The position numbers were made by a program, and so were the translations under genes. Of a stretch of DNA of 64,000 nucleotides, positions 28,048 through 37,249 are shown piece by piece. The notes below the pieces were generated by a model. That model saw only the letters and a program-made list of their open reading frames with translations. It was not told the DNA's origin and made no database searches. The DNA is from VAZQ01 sp963841105 (GTDB taxonomy: Bacteria; Pseudomonadota; Alphaproteobacteria; Rhizobiales; Xanthobacteraceae): the NCBI GenBank assembly GCA_963841105.1, contig CAWJCB010000028.1, positions 480,212 to 544,211 on the forward strand, in the 5' to 3' direction. Positions within the stretch are counted from its first letter, which is position 1. Each line of letters opens with the position of its first letter.

Positions 28048-28458
28048 TGACGGCCATCCGATCGCCATGCCTCAATGCCAGTCATTTCTGTCGCTACGGC
28101 TCGGCTGAACACGCCCGGCTCGGACAAATTCTTCGCTCGCGTGCAACAAATTACCGCTCGATCGCTGCTTCTTGGCCCCTCGAAACGATCATCGAAAATC
28201 CGCTCGCGCGCTTCACGCCACACAACGCCTCCACCTCTCGCCTCGCGCTGCCCCACACGCCGCAAGCCCACCGCTCAAATCCCCATAGCTGAGCTTGCGC
28301 CACGGCCGACGGAGGCCTACCTCCCGCGATTTCGTGCCTTGGCGCTTTTCGGCCGCCGGCCGGCAGAGCGCGTGGTTAGATCGTCGTTGCCGGCGGCCGA
28401 AAACCTGCACAGCAGCAGACCTGAGCAGGTGCAGCAAAGTGCGTGAACAAAGTTGCGG
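28048..28458. other. Right flank of IS91-type element
   Basis: No gene. Holds a perfect 15-bp inverted repeat, 28346-28360 (TTTTCGGCCGCCGGC) against 28389-28403, spaced by 28 nt, likely the element's terminal hairpin. Then comes GAGCAGGTGCAGCAAAG (28423-28439), a member of the conserved 3' flank found after several ABC_sub_bind genes. Confidence 0.6.
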
Positions 28459-29430
28459 CTACTCGATCACCTCGTCGGCGCGGGCGAGCAGCTGCGCCGG
28501 CAGGTCGAGGCCGAGCGCCTTAGCGGTTTTGAGATTGATGACCAGCTCGTATTTGGAGGCCTGCTCCACCGGCAGGTCGGCTGGCTTGGCGCCCTTCAGG
28601 ATCTTGTCGACGTAGGCGGCGGCACGGCGATAGAGATCACTGGGATCTGCGCCGTAACTCATGAGGCCACCCGCCACAACGTTCTCCTTGAATGGGAACA
28701 TGCCCGGCAGGCGGTGCCTGAGCGCGAGCGCGGCGAGCGGCACGCGCTGGCCAACAACCAGAGGTGACCCCACGGCGAGAAAAGCGCCGACGCGCTCCTG
28801 CGCCATCGTCGCAAACGCGCTGTCGAAGTCCTCGAGGCTTCGCGCCGGCACCATCCGCAGCTCGAGCGCAAGCTTTTCGCCGGCGTTCTCGACCGCCGGC
28901 AAAGCCCGCGAATGGGAAGGCGTGGTGGGATTCCACAGGACGCCGATCCGCCGGGTCTGCGGCAGGGCTTCCGCCATCATCTCCAAACCCTTGGCAGCGA
29001 GCTCGGTGAGCAGCATCGACGTGCCCGTGACGTTCCCGCCCGGCCGCGCGAGACCGGCGACGTGTCCCAGGCCCACCGGGTCTGCATGGACCGCGAACAC
29101 GATGGGAATTGTCGTGGTCGCCTGCCTAGCCGCCTCGACGAACGTCGACGATGGGGCGAAGATCACGTCGACATGCATGCGGACAAGCTCGGCCGCCAGC
29201 GCGGGCAGCTCATCGACGTTTTGCGCCCATTGCCATTCGATGATGATGTTGGTGCCCTCGATGTAGCCGAGGTCACGCAGGCCCGCCCGCAGCCACTCAC
29301 CTGCGGTACGCTCGAAGGCAAGGCCCAGAAACCCGATGCGCGGTGGTTTCGCCCGCTGTTGCGCGCCCGCCGCAAGCGGCCAGCTCACTGCCGCACTGCC
29401 AATAAGGGAAATGAGCTCGCGCCGTCGCAT
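28459..29430 (-). CDS. ABC_sub_bind periplasmic binding protein 3
   Basis: A 323-residue PF04392 protein: signal MRRRELISLIGSAAVSW, cleavage near AAGAQQ, cleft loop ARPGGNVTGTSML, GGLMSYGADPSDLYRRAAAY and the C-terminal motif LLARADEVIE. Intact. A 63-bp repeat (29584-29646) lies about 150 nt upstream and recurs in the same position relative to binding protein 5. Confidence 0.88.
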   Translation of the reverse strand: MRRRELISLIGSAAVSWPLAAGAQQRAKPPRIGFLGLAFERTAGEWLRAGLRDLGYIEGTNIIIEWQWAQNVDELPALAAELVRMHVDVIFAPSSTFVEAARQATTTIPIVFAVHADPVGLGHVAGLARPGGNVTGTSMLLTELAAKGLEMMAEALPQTRRIGVLWNPTTPSHSRALPAVENAGEKLALELRMVPARSLEDFDSAFATMAQERVGAFLAVGSPLVVGQRVPLAALALRHRLPGMFPFKENVVAGGLMSYGADPSDLYRRAAAYVDKILKGAKPADLPVEQASKYELVINLKTAKALGLDLPAQLLARADEVIE

Positions 29431-29583
29431 GAGTTACCTCCGGACGAGGTGCACAACCTAGCACATTATCGGGCGACGAGACGCCTGTGCATCGCACCAA
29501 AATATGCCTCCTCATGTCGGTTCAGGGTCAAAACCAGCGGTAATCCGAATATTGGCGCGTTCTCATCAAGTGCGCTTGCATCA

Positions 29584-29646
29584 GGTCTGCTTTACCTCAG
29601 TCATCTGACGTTAGTCGGTGCGCGTTAGCACTTCGCGTTCGTGCCA
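29584..29646. repeat. 63-bp dispersed repeat upstream of a binding-protein gene
   Basis: Starts GGTCTGCTTTACCTCAGTC and ends TTCGCGTTCGTGCCA; nearly identical to 44280-44341. Both copies lie 130-155 nt upstream of an ABC_sub_bind start on the minus strand, so it may be a duplicated regulatory region or part of a duplicated unit. Confidence 0.85.
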
Positions 29647-29669
29647 AGAGCGGCTGTCGATGTCGCTCC

Positions 29670-31034
29670 TCAGACCCGTTCGATCTTGAATTGCGGCTCA
29701 TGGCTTGGTGCAAGCGGCGCGGTCCCAACCGGCAGCACTGGGCGCGGATCGTCCAGGGCAATCGAAAAGCGCGACAACAGGATTGCCATAATGATTTGAG
29801 CTTCGGCGATGGCGAACGTTGCGCCGATGCAAATCCGGGGACCAGCACCGAATGGAATGAAGGTTCCGCTCGTCCATGGCGATGCCTTGCCCGCGAAGCG
29901 ATCGGGCATGAATGCCGTTGGCTGATCCCAGAACTTGCGGTGGCGATGGATGACCCAAGGACTAATCCAGACTTGCGCCCCCGCTTCGACTCGCTCGCCC
30001 AACACCGTATCGTCAGCGATGGCCTCGCGGTTCATATGCGGCGCGGGCGGATAGAGGCGCAACGCCTCGTATAGGGTCTGACGCAGGCGTGGCCAATGCT
30101 GTAGATCATCGAGTGTGCCGACGCGTTCCGGCGGAAACTCCGCGATCTCGGTACGCAACCGCGCCTGCTCGGCTGGAACCAGTGTCAACAGATAGGTGGC
30201 CCAAAACAGCAGCCGGGCCGTCGTTTCGTGGCCTGCAACCAGCATCGTTGCGCCTTGATCGCGGATTTCGGTGTCTGAGAGCGCGTCGCCAGTTTCCGGG
30301 TCGCGGGCGGAAATCAGCAGGTCGAGCAGATCACCATGCTCAGCCGTGCGCGGCGATGCCCGGCGCGCGGCGACTAAGGCGTCAACCGCCGCGTGCCAGG
30401 CAGCCTGGGACTGTCGCCGCTTCCAAGTGGCAAAAGCGAACGAAGTCTCCGTGCGCGCGAACCCGTCGAGGATATTCGGGCGGCCAGGGCCATCAAGATA
30501 GCCGCGGACCATGGCAGCCAGCCGACCGCGTTGCTCATTATCTGGCAATGAAAAAAGCGCCCGCAAAACGGCTTCGAGTGTGGCTTCCTGGTATGCCTCA
30601 GAGAGGTTCGCCGTCGCCGAGCGTTCCAAGCGGCGGACCAGTGCGTTGGCCGCCTCGAAGAAATGCGGCAGCAGGAGACCAATGCTTGCCGGCGTGAACA
30701 AAGGCGCCAGCATGCGACGCTGACGGCGCCACTCCTCGCCTTCGGCGAGAAAAACGCCCTGTCCAGCGAGGGGTCGGAAAACCCGGTACAGCGCTACCAG
30801 CTTTCTATAGTTGCTGACGTTCGAGCCTAGAATATGCCGAACACCGTCTGGATCGTTCACGAGCCACGTATCGAGGCCGAGGACGCGCCGATGGCTGATC
30901 ATCACATCGAAGACGTAATTCGGCATCGTGCTCACGGTATTGCGAGCGAACTGGACGATCAGCCGCAAAGCCGGCAGATCCCTGGCGTGGACCTTCGGCG
31001 CGGGTGGAACAATGGCATCGGCGGCAGTCGTCAC
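29670..31034 (-). CDS. Cytochrome P450 monooxygenase
   Basis: A 454-residue cytosolic P450. The oxygen-activating I-helix reads LVAGHETTARLL (about residue 265), the K-helix ExxR is YEALRLYPPAP, and the haem loop FIPFGAGPRICIG carries the cysteine ligand near residue 400. No redox partner (ferredoxin or reductase) is adjacent, so electrons must come from elsewhere. Substrate is unknown; sequence style resembles the broad fatty-acid/terpene class. Intact. Confidence 0.93.
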   Translation of the reverse strand: MTTAADAIVPPAPKVHARDLPALRLIVQFARNTVSTMPNYVFDVMISHRRVLGLDTWLVNDPDGVRHILGSNVSNYRKLVALYRVFRPLAGQGVFLAEGEEWRRQRRMLAPLFTPASIGLLLPHFFEAANALVRRLERSATANLSEAYQEATLEAVLRALFSLPDNEQRGRLAAMVRGYLDGPGRPNILDGFARTETSFAFATWKRRQSQAAWHAAVDALVAARRASPRTAEHGDLLDLLISARDPETGDALSDTEIRDQGATMLVAGHETTARLLFWATYLLTLVPAEQARLRTEIAEFPPERVGTLDDLQHWPRLRQTLYEALRLYPPAPHMNREAIADDTVLGERVEAGAQVWISPWVIHRHRKFWDQPTAFMPDRFAGKASPWTSGTFIPFGAGPRICIGATFAIAEAQIIMAILLSRFSIALDDPRPVLPVGTAPLAPSHEPQFKIERV

Positions 31035-31682
31035 GACGGCCTCGTGGAGTTAACTCCGCTCCGCCCACCGTATGTTGAAAAGTGGGTCGCTTCTGCGGCA
31101 CCCGCGTGCCGTGCAGCGATGACGCCTTCGGGTCAAAGGCGGCGCAGACGGTCGGGGCGGTCTGTCGGCCAATGCCCGGAGCACCCCGAAGGCGGCCTGG
31201 CGTTTGGCCAGCCGGACGATAGCGCCGAGGCGGCGGTCTATCGCATTCGTTTCAGGATACCGCGACCGGCACGGAATAGCGTTAGGATCGGCAGAGGCCA
31301 CAGCGCGACACGGAGCCAATGCAAGGTCCGATAGGCGGGCGTTGGGACTCATCGTTGGGAGCGCTCCCTTGCGCACCGAGAATATCAAAAGGGCCAGCTC
31401 CTCCTCAAATCAATATCGTGTGGGGTCATGATCAGGTTGCACAGCAGCAATTTGGGGAGGGGAATGTCGCCTCAGGGTCATGGGCGGCGGTACGGCACCC
31501 CAAGCACAATCTTCCGCAGCACCTCGGTAAGCTGACCATCCGCCTGGCGATCAATCGGAACGCGGAGGCGCTTCCCGATGCTGCCAACCTTGCCAAATGA
31601 TGCGCGCGATGGTGAATCCCGACATTAGACTGCCTCGATGCCTCAGGCTATGGGCAGAGACCAAACGTCGGAGCGAAAAGCC
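31035..31682. other. Intergenic region with an unidentified open frame
   Basis: No recognised gene. A plus-strand frame around 31405-31600 encodes an ordinary-looking segment (INIVWGHDQVAQQQFGEGN) without a start or family match and may be the tail of a decayed gene. A minus-strand frame at 31050-31388 is Arg/Pro-rich and looks spurious. Confidence 0.3.
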
Positions 31683-32318
31683 ATGGCCAAAAAGCGAGCG
31701 CCCAAACGGCGAGCCTGGAACAAAGGTCTTGAGGTTGGCAAAAGAGACGGCTTTACGCCGGATCAGGTGAGACGGATTCGGGGCCTTCTCGCGGATCGTG
31801 GCGTCCCCGGACTCAGAGATTTGGCTCTTTTCTCGACGGCAATTGATACCATGCTGCACGGACAGGACCTGCTCCCTCTCGTTGTTGGGGATGTGCAGCG
31901 TCGCGATGGTTCAATCCGTCCCGTTATTGAGGTTGCGCGCGCGAGTGGAATGCCACCAGTGCGATGCGCCTTGTCCAACGCATCCACAAAGGCGCTTGAA
32001 AAATGGATCACTGCGTCCGGCAAAAAGCGTACCGATTATCTATTCCCTGGCCGTGGCGTTGAGGGCCGTCATCCGATGGGTCAGCGGCAATTGAACCGCC
32101 TGCTGAAGCTCTGGGTCGTCGAGGCGGGACTCGATCCCTCGGATTACAGCGTAGAGTCTTTACGCCGAACGAGGGCTCTTCACATTTTGAAAGGCACTGG
32201 CGATTTGCAGACAGTTCGAGCGCTCTTAGGCCATGCAAGAATCGAGAGCACAGCGAGATATCTCGGTCTCAAAACAAAGGCCGACCCAATCGAGGTCTGT
32301 CGCGCCTTCGATATCTGA
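31683..32318 (+). CDS. Degenerate short tyrosine-recombinase-like protein
   Basis: A 211-residue protein built only of the recombinase catalytic fold after a basic N-terminus (MAKKRAPKRRAWNKG). The closing region LLGHARIESTARYLGL has the third His and the Tyr nucleophile. However, the first catalytic Arg (SKLRG in the relative at 56806) is His here (TMLHG), and the usual THSLRRT reads VESLRRT, losing the His of HxxR. It is probably catalytically impaired or a regulatory derivative. Start ATG 31683 chosen by homology to the 56806 copy. Confidence 0.72.
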   Translation: MAKKRAPKRRAWNKGLEVGKRDGFTPDQVRRIRGLLADRGVPGLRDLALFSTAIDTMLHGQDLLPLVVGDVQRRDGSIRPVIEVARASGMPPVRCALSNASTKALEKWITASGKKRTDYLFPGRGVEGRHPMGQRQLNRLLKLWVVEAGLDPSDYSVESLRRTRALHILKGTGDLQTVRALLGHARIESTARYLGLKTKADPIEVCRAFDI

Positions 32319-32466
32319 CGCTGTCGCTGCCCACAGGTTCCCGACGGACTGGCGGCTCGTCCGCAGTACCTCAGTAAGCGGAATTAGTCCGTGCGCTCAG
32401 AGTTCTTCCGAGTCGTTCCAACAGCGGTCGTGAGCAGATGCAGCAATGCGTGTGCGGAGGCCAGAC

Positions 32467-33480
32467 TTATTCGATCACCTCGTCGGCGCGGGCGAGCAGG
32501 GTCGGCGGCACTGTGAGGCCGAGCGCGCTGGCAGTCTTGAGGTTGATGACCAGCTCAAACTTGGTTGGTGCCTGCACCGGCAAATCGGCAGGATTTTCAC
32601 CTTTAAGGATGCGGTCGACGTATTCGGCCGCGCGTCGAAACACTTCGGCATAGTCCATGCCGTATGACATCAAGCCGCCACTGGTCAGGAAGAAGCGGTA
32701 CGGATAGACCGCAGGCAGACTATGCCGCGCCGCGAGTACGAGGATCAAATCACGATGCGGCAAGATCGTAGCGTCGGGGGGCGTAATCAATCCACCGCCC
32801 GGCTCTTGCGCGAACCCATTGATAGCCTGCTCGATGTCGGCGGGAGTCTGCACGGGTAGTCGGACCGTCTTGACCCCAAGCGACGCGGCCGAGGTCTCCA
32901 CCGGCTGCGCGAAATACATTCCGCCGCTGGCGGCCAACTGCGGGTTGAACATGATCCCGACGCGCAAGACGCCTGGTGCGATCTGCTTGAGGAGTTCGAC
33001 CCACTTGGCTGCCATCGACGGCTCGAGAAAGTTTGTGAACCCGGTCAGATTGCCGCCCGGACGTGCGAAACTCCGAATGAATCCGCTGCCTACCGGATCC
33101 GATACCACCGTGAATACGACCGGGATGGTCGCCGTCTGTTTTTGCAGACCCGCGCTGACAGCCGTGCCCTGAGCCAAAATCACTTCGGGCGACGTGGCCA
33201 AAATATCCGCCACTGCCGCGCGAATGCTTTCGACGTTGGCCGCGTTGAAACGATAGTCGATCCGCACATTCTGGCCGACGTTGAGGCCGCGCTCCAGCAA
33301 CCCTTTTTGAAATGCCAGCACGTTGAGCTGCGTTTGCGGGTCTTTCTCCGGCAATCCCATGATGACGCCGATGCGCCGCATTCTCCCGCCCGATTGCGCG
33401 CGCGCCGGCAGCGGCCACGTCGCCGCCGCGCCGCCGAGCAGCGTGATGAACTCGCGCCTCTTCAATCGATCGAACTGCAT
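32467..33480 (-). CDS. ABC_sub_bind periplasmic binding protein 4
   Basis: A 337-residue PF04392 protein. Signal MQFDRLKRREFITLLGGAA with cleavage near LPARAQ; cleft loop ARPGGNLTGFTNF; GGLMSYGMDYAEVFRRAAEY; ending LLARADEVIE. Intact. Its upstream 100 bp (33481-33590) match those of binding protein 9 and of the remnant at 58733, and its downstream GAGCAGATGCAGCAATG matches several other copies. Confidence 0.88.
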   Translation of the reverse strand: MQFDRLKRREFITLLGGAAATWPLPARAQSGGRMRRIGVIMGLPEKDPQTQLNVLAFQKGLLERGLNVGQNVRIDYRFNAANVESIRAAVADILATSPEVILAQGTAVSAGLQKQTATIPVVFTVVSDPVGSGFIRSFARPGGNLTGFTNFLEPSMAAKWVELLKQIAPGVLRVGIMFNPQLAASGGMYFAQPVETSAASLGVKTVRLPVQTPADIEQAINGFAQEPGGGLITPPDATILPHRDLILVLAARHSLPAVYPYRFFLTSGGLMSYGMDYAEVFRRAAEYVDRILKGENPADLPVQAPTKFELVINLKTASALGLTVPPTLLARADEVIE

Positions 33481-33600
33481 CCGCTGCCCCTAGCCGGCTG
33501 ACAGCATAGCGGATTGGCGGGCCCCAAGTCAGGGGCTTGCTGCGCTGCGTGATTTCGGGCCGGCTTATGTCACCTACGGGTCCAGGCCGTGCGAAAACGT
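33481..33600 (-). promoter_or_regulatory. Conserved upstream block of ABC_sub_bind genes
   Basis: On the plus strand: CATCCGCTGCC..., GACAGCATAGCGGATTG, AGTCAGGGGCTTGC, then GGCTTATG. Matching blocks lie upstream of binding protein 9 (50352-50445) and the remnant at 58764-58855. The region should contain the promoter, but the similarity is broad enough to mean shared ancestry rather than a defined operator. Confidence 0.5.
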
Positions 33601-33761
33601 TGTTCCTCCCCGAAAAACTGCACGCAACCGGTGGGGATCCACGTCGACACGATCGTTTGAGCATGTTTTTGCTGCGCGAGTTTGTAGTCAACCCTGGCGC
33701 AACCTCGGGCCACGCTGAGCGACCTGAACGGTCACACGGCGCGCACTACAGCACACGCTTC

Positions 33762-34426
33762 TCACGCCCGGATCGCCACCAGGAGCGGTTTGATGCCGAC
33801 GATGTTCATCACGCGCGTGAGGTTGTAGGCGAGTACGTGCAGCGCCATCTCGGTCGCCACATTCGGCAGCGTTTTCATCAGAAAGTGCGTCGCCCCCATC
33901 CACATCTTCAGCGCGCGCTATCTGAGCCAGCTCGACACCGCCGATCGACAGCCGCCGGTGAGGCGCCGTCGGAGGAGCTTGCGGCCAGGACCACGCGGCT
34001 CAAGGAGAAGCTCGCCAAGCTCGAAGTCTGCCGGCACAAGGCGACGAATTGCGCGCAGACCTTCTTGATGGCCGGGCCGTTGCCCTTGCGGAAATCGGCG
34101 ATGGTTTTGTGATCAGGAGCGAGGCGTCCCGTCAGCCACATCACCTCCAAATTGCGGCCGGCCTCGCGCTCCAGCCGCCGGCTCGATTGCACGCGGTTGA
34201 GGTAGCCGTAAATATAGAGCTTGAGCAGCGTCGAGGGATGATAGGCGGGCCGGCCCGTCGCCAGCGGCTGCACACCGTCAAACCCCAGATCGAGCGCCTC
34301 GACGAACACATCGACTGCGCGAACAGGATTGCTCTCTTCAACCCAGTCACCAAGGCATTCCGGCAGCAGCGTCGTTTGCCCGCGATCCGCCCCCTCAACG
34401 AAGCGCCTCATCTGATCCCTCCGCAA
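33762..34426 (-). pseudogene. Decayed IS1182-type transposase
   Basis: The first 130 or so residues from 34426 match the N-terminal DUF772 domain of IS1182/IS5-like transposases (FDGVQPLATGRPAYHPS, YGYLNRVQSSRRLEREA, LAPDHKTIADFRK). The frame then loses similarity, and a separate piece at about 33762-33900 encodes the C-terminal end (GATHFLMKTLPNVATEMALH, then AYNLTRVMNIVGIKPLL). The catalytic middle is deleted. Confidence 0.85.
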
Positions 34427-34596
34427 ATCGCGCAGGAATCATATCGCGAGAATCAAATCCAGCAGCGCGTTTTTACACAGCCTGGGTCAAATCCGGCTGT
34501 TACCGCGTCGCAATATGGTCGGCTGCTTCTCCTCGATCAGCAGACATTAACACACGTACGACATTACGCCCGTGCAATCTCCCGAAGGCGGATACA

Positions 34597-34724
34597 CAGA
34601 GGCCCGCCATTGCGGCGGCCGCGTAGGCGGCATTCCGTGGTTCAGCGTGACCGGAGCCGCATGAGGACACGTGAGCAACCGGTTGTTCCGCAGTATTTCG
34701 ATTCGGTTCGTGGCTTGTCTTTTT
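34597..34724 (-). repeat. Dispersed ~130-bp repeat, copy 2
   Basis: Reverse complement of the block at 16424-16553. This copy carries the 33-bp internal unit once. It lies next to the decayed IS1182 gene; a short minus-strand frame across it (34500-34751) is not conserved in copy 1. Confidence 0.8.
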
Positions 34725-35218
34725 GTCGTTAAGATCGTTGAGCGCATGCAACTGCCTCGCCGTTCCGTCGTGTTCTACTGCCAGCCTGCACGCGCGCCGA
34801 ACTCATAGCGGTCAAGCGCGCCGCCTAGTCCGCCCGCACTTGCGCCTACGGGGACAGCTTCGATAGCTTTCTCAGTGAGCGTTGAAATCTCATTAAAGAT
34901 TTCGCCCTAACTCGCTCGAGGACGGACACGTTCCCCAGGTGATGTACGCTCTGAGCACTCCTGGGCGCTCCGACCGGGCCGACCAGCACTGGGTTGGAGC
35001 GCCCATCCTTTCGCCCGACATGTCGGTTCTCTCCCCATGCCCCGTGATCTTGTTCCTTTCGTCTGCCTTACGGTCTTCGTGTTCCTGAGCACTGCTCTCC
35101 TGATCGCGCTCTGGTCGCCATAGCCGATCACGCGGCATCCTGTGGCCGCGGAAGGCACAAAGCGCAGCGACCTTCCTGGCCACAGTTTCGGCGCGAACCC
35201 AGAGCCTAATTCAGGATT
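34725..35218. other. Intergenic region
   Basis: No gene supported. TTGAAATCTCATTA at 34884-34897 also occurs at 41448-41461 beside the IS630 remnant, so it may be a transposon-end scar. Confidence 0.35.
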
Positions 35219-35485
35219 ATGGGAAGGCAGCTTGTGGCCGTGCTTTTGGCCTTAGGAGTTGTTGCCAGCGGCTGCGCTACCCGCGAGCAACCTGCGGTGC
35301 TGGAGGCGCAAGATGACCAGGCCTGCCGGATTTCTGGTTCTTCGCCGGGATCGCAACCATATTCCGAATGCCGCACGCGCCTGAGCGAACAGCGAGCTGG
35401 CACCAAAACGCAGATTCAAGAAAGCAAGCAACGGGATATCGATGCGAAAATGCAGCTCGGCATCCCACCGGCAAGTTCGCGGTAG
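35219..35485 (+). CDS. Small lipoprotein
   Basis: An 88-residue protein with a lipoprotein signal: MGRQLVAVLLALGVVASGC, lipobox VASGC with Cys19 as the lipidated residue. The mature part has two further Cys (QACRIS and SECRT), which could form a disulfide, and resembles the common rhizobial lipoproteins containing DD.xCR..G..PG...Y..CR. Function unknown. Confidence 0.68.
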   Translation: MGRQLVAVLLALGVVASGCATREQPAVLEAQDDQACRISGSSPGSQPYSECRTRLSEQRAGTKTQIQESKQRDIDAKMQLGIPPASSR

Positions 35486-35680
35486 TCCTGAACACGACGC
35501 GCGCCGCTGGTGACTCCACCCGGTGCGTTATTTCGCCCGCCGCTCTCAAACAGCCTGCCGCCACCAAAAACTCACCAGCGAGTCTCCTGCGGCGACTGCG
35601 CGGCCCGGAATTCTGCGGGACTCGCCAGTCAGTTCGCGTCAAAACGAATATTATACGATCAGCAGAGAAGCAGCGATCCG

Positions 35681-36730
35681 ATGGATGCGGCATTCGAGTT
35701 GGGGCTCTATACGTTCGGCGACCTTATGCCGGAAGCGCAGGCGGGCAAGGCGGTTGACGCCCAGCAACGCCTAGCGGAGATCCTTGCTGCAGCGAAGCTT
35801 GCCGATGCGTCGGGTCTCGATGTTTTTGCGGTCGGCGAACACCATCGGCTGGATATGGCGGTCTCTGCCACGCCCGTCGTACTGGCGGCGATTGCGGCGG
35901 TGACCGAGCGCATCCGCCTGGCGAGCGCGGTCACCATCCTGAGCACGGCGGATCCGGTCCTGGTCTTCGAGGACTTTGCGACCGTCGACCTTATCTCCGG
36001 TGGCCGCGCCGAGATCATCGCAGGACGAGGCATTTTTACCGAATCGTTTCCGCTGTTCGGCTATGATCTTGCCGACTACGACGATTTGTTCGCGGAAAAA
36101 CTTGAGCTACTCATGCAGCTCAATACCGCCGAGCGCATCACTTGGCAGGGGCGCTTCCGCCCTCCCCTGAAGGATGCGCCGATTCCGCCACGGCCGGCGC
36201 AAAGTCGCCTGCCAATCTGGGTCGGCACCGGCGGCACGCAGAGCAGCATCGTGCGCGCCGGCGCACTCGGTTTGCCGTTGGCGCTCGCCAACATCAGCTT
36301 GCCGCCGGCGAAACTCGCACCGCTCGCCGATCTCTACCGGCGCACGGGAATGCAAGCCGGGCACGCCGCTAGCACACTCAAGGTCAGCATAGCCACCCAC
36401 ATGCACATAAAGCAAAATTCGCAAGATGCCCTGAACACATTTTATCCGTACTATGCCGATTATTTTTTTACCCACACACCCTCGCAATATCGCGCGCAGG
36501 AGGTCACACGGGCCGATTATGAGGAACGCGCAGCCCCGCATGGCGCGATTTTCGTCGGCAGCCCGCAGCAAATCATCGATAAGATCCTGTATGAGCGCGA
36601 ACTGTTCGGCCACCAGCGTTTCCTGGCGCAAATCGACATCGGCGGCCTGCAGTTTGTGGAAGTTGCCCGCGTGATCGAGCTATTCGCGGTCAAGGTCGCG
36701 CCGGTCATTCGCGGCGCGGTCGGCAGATAA
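35681..36730 (+). CDS. LLM-class flavin-dependent oxidoreductase
   Basis: A 349-residue bacterial-luciferase-fold (F420/FMN-linked) enzyme: LYTFGDLMPEA near the start, AKLADASGLDVFAVGEHHR, then LISGGRAEIIAGRG and IWVGTGGTQSS. Start ATG 35681 is supported by homology; the frame is open to 35510 but the extension is Arg/Ser-rich. No flavin reductase is adjacent. Possible roles are alkanal or other monooxygenation. Intact. Confidence 0.87.
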   Translation: MDAAFELGLYTFGDLMPEAQAGKAVDAQQRLAEILAAAKLADASGLDVFAVGEHHRLDMAVSATPVVLAAIAAVTERIRLASAVTILSTADPVLVFEDFATVDLISGGRAEIIAGRGIFTESFPLFGYDLADYDDLFAEKLELLMQLNTAERITWQGRFRPPLKDAPIPPRPAQSRLPIWVGTGGTQSSIVRAGALGLPLALANISLPPAKLAPLADLYRRTGMQAGHAASTLKVSIATHMHIKQNSQDALNTFYPYYADYFFTHTPSQYRAQEVTRADYEERAAPHGAIFVGSPQQIIDKILYERELFGHQRFLAQIDIGGLQFVEVARVIELFAVKVAPVIRGAVGR

Positions 36731-36862
36731 TATGCACGATGCGCCAAGCGTGACACTATTGTCTCCGATAATCCCAAAGCCTAGATGGGGCCTACATCGG
36801 CTGGGTTGTAACAGTTTTCGGATAGATCATGCGCAAGATCACCGTGAGCGCGAGCTGGAGGA

Positions 36863-37249
36863 ATGACTGTGGACAAGGATACCTATGATCGCGGCCTTAC
36901 CATGCGCCGAAAGGTGCTGGGGGCGGACTATGTCGACCGCGCGCTCAAGAGCGCCGATGATTTCAATCGCGATTTTCAGCGCATCGTCACCCAGTATTGC
37001 TGGGGCGAGGCCTGGGGTGACGACACCCTCACGCCGCGAGAACGCTCGATCCTCAATCTCGGAATGATCGCGTCGCTCGGAAAAATGGAGGAGTTCGCGA
37101 CCCACGTTCGCGGCGCGCTGGTCAACGGATTGACCCCCGACGAGATCCGCGCGGTGCTCACGCAGATCGCGGTCTACTGCGGAATTCCGGTCGGCGTCGA
37201 TTGCTTCCGCATCGCCAAGACCGTCCTTGGCGAGGGCAAGAAGGCTTGA
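36863..37249 (+). CDS. Carboxymuconolactone decarboxylase (CMD) family protein
   Basis: A 128-residue PcaC-like protein: an N-terminal YDRGLTMRRKVLGADYVD, then LTPRERSILNLGMIASLG and GALVNGLTPDEIRAVLTQ, VYCGIPVG. The family includes 4-carboxymuconolactone decarboxylase and AhpD-type reductases; the CxxC of AhpD is absent. GGAGGA abuts ATG 36863, so the better-spaced GTG at 36869 may be the true start. It follows the LLM oxidoreductase by 130 nt. Confidence 0.85.
   Translation: MTVDKDTYDRGLTMRRKVLGADYVDRALKSADDFNRDFQRIVTQYCWGEAWGDDTLTPRERSILNLGMIASLGKMEEFATHVRGALVNGLTPDEIRAVLTQIAVYCGIPVGVDCFRIAKTVLGEGKKA

Larger units (their letters stand above)
25806..28403 (+). mobile_element. IS91-family (HUH) element with a tyrosine recombinase gene
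   Basis: Two same-strand genes 12 nt apart, a Xer-like recombinase followed by a Y1/Y2 HUH transposase, define the recombinase-bearing IS91 subgroup that moves by rolling circle. Bounds given are the two prominent hairpins (25805-25850 and 28346-28403); true ends are not proven because IS91 elements make no target duplication. Both genes are intact, so the element could be active. Confidence 0.72.

Noticed and set aside
31050..31388. Minus-strand frame of 112 codons upstream of the P450
   Set aside because: Composition (Arg, Pro, Ala) typical of noncoding GC-rich DNA; no start signal or homology.
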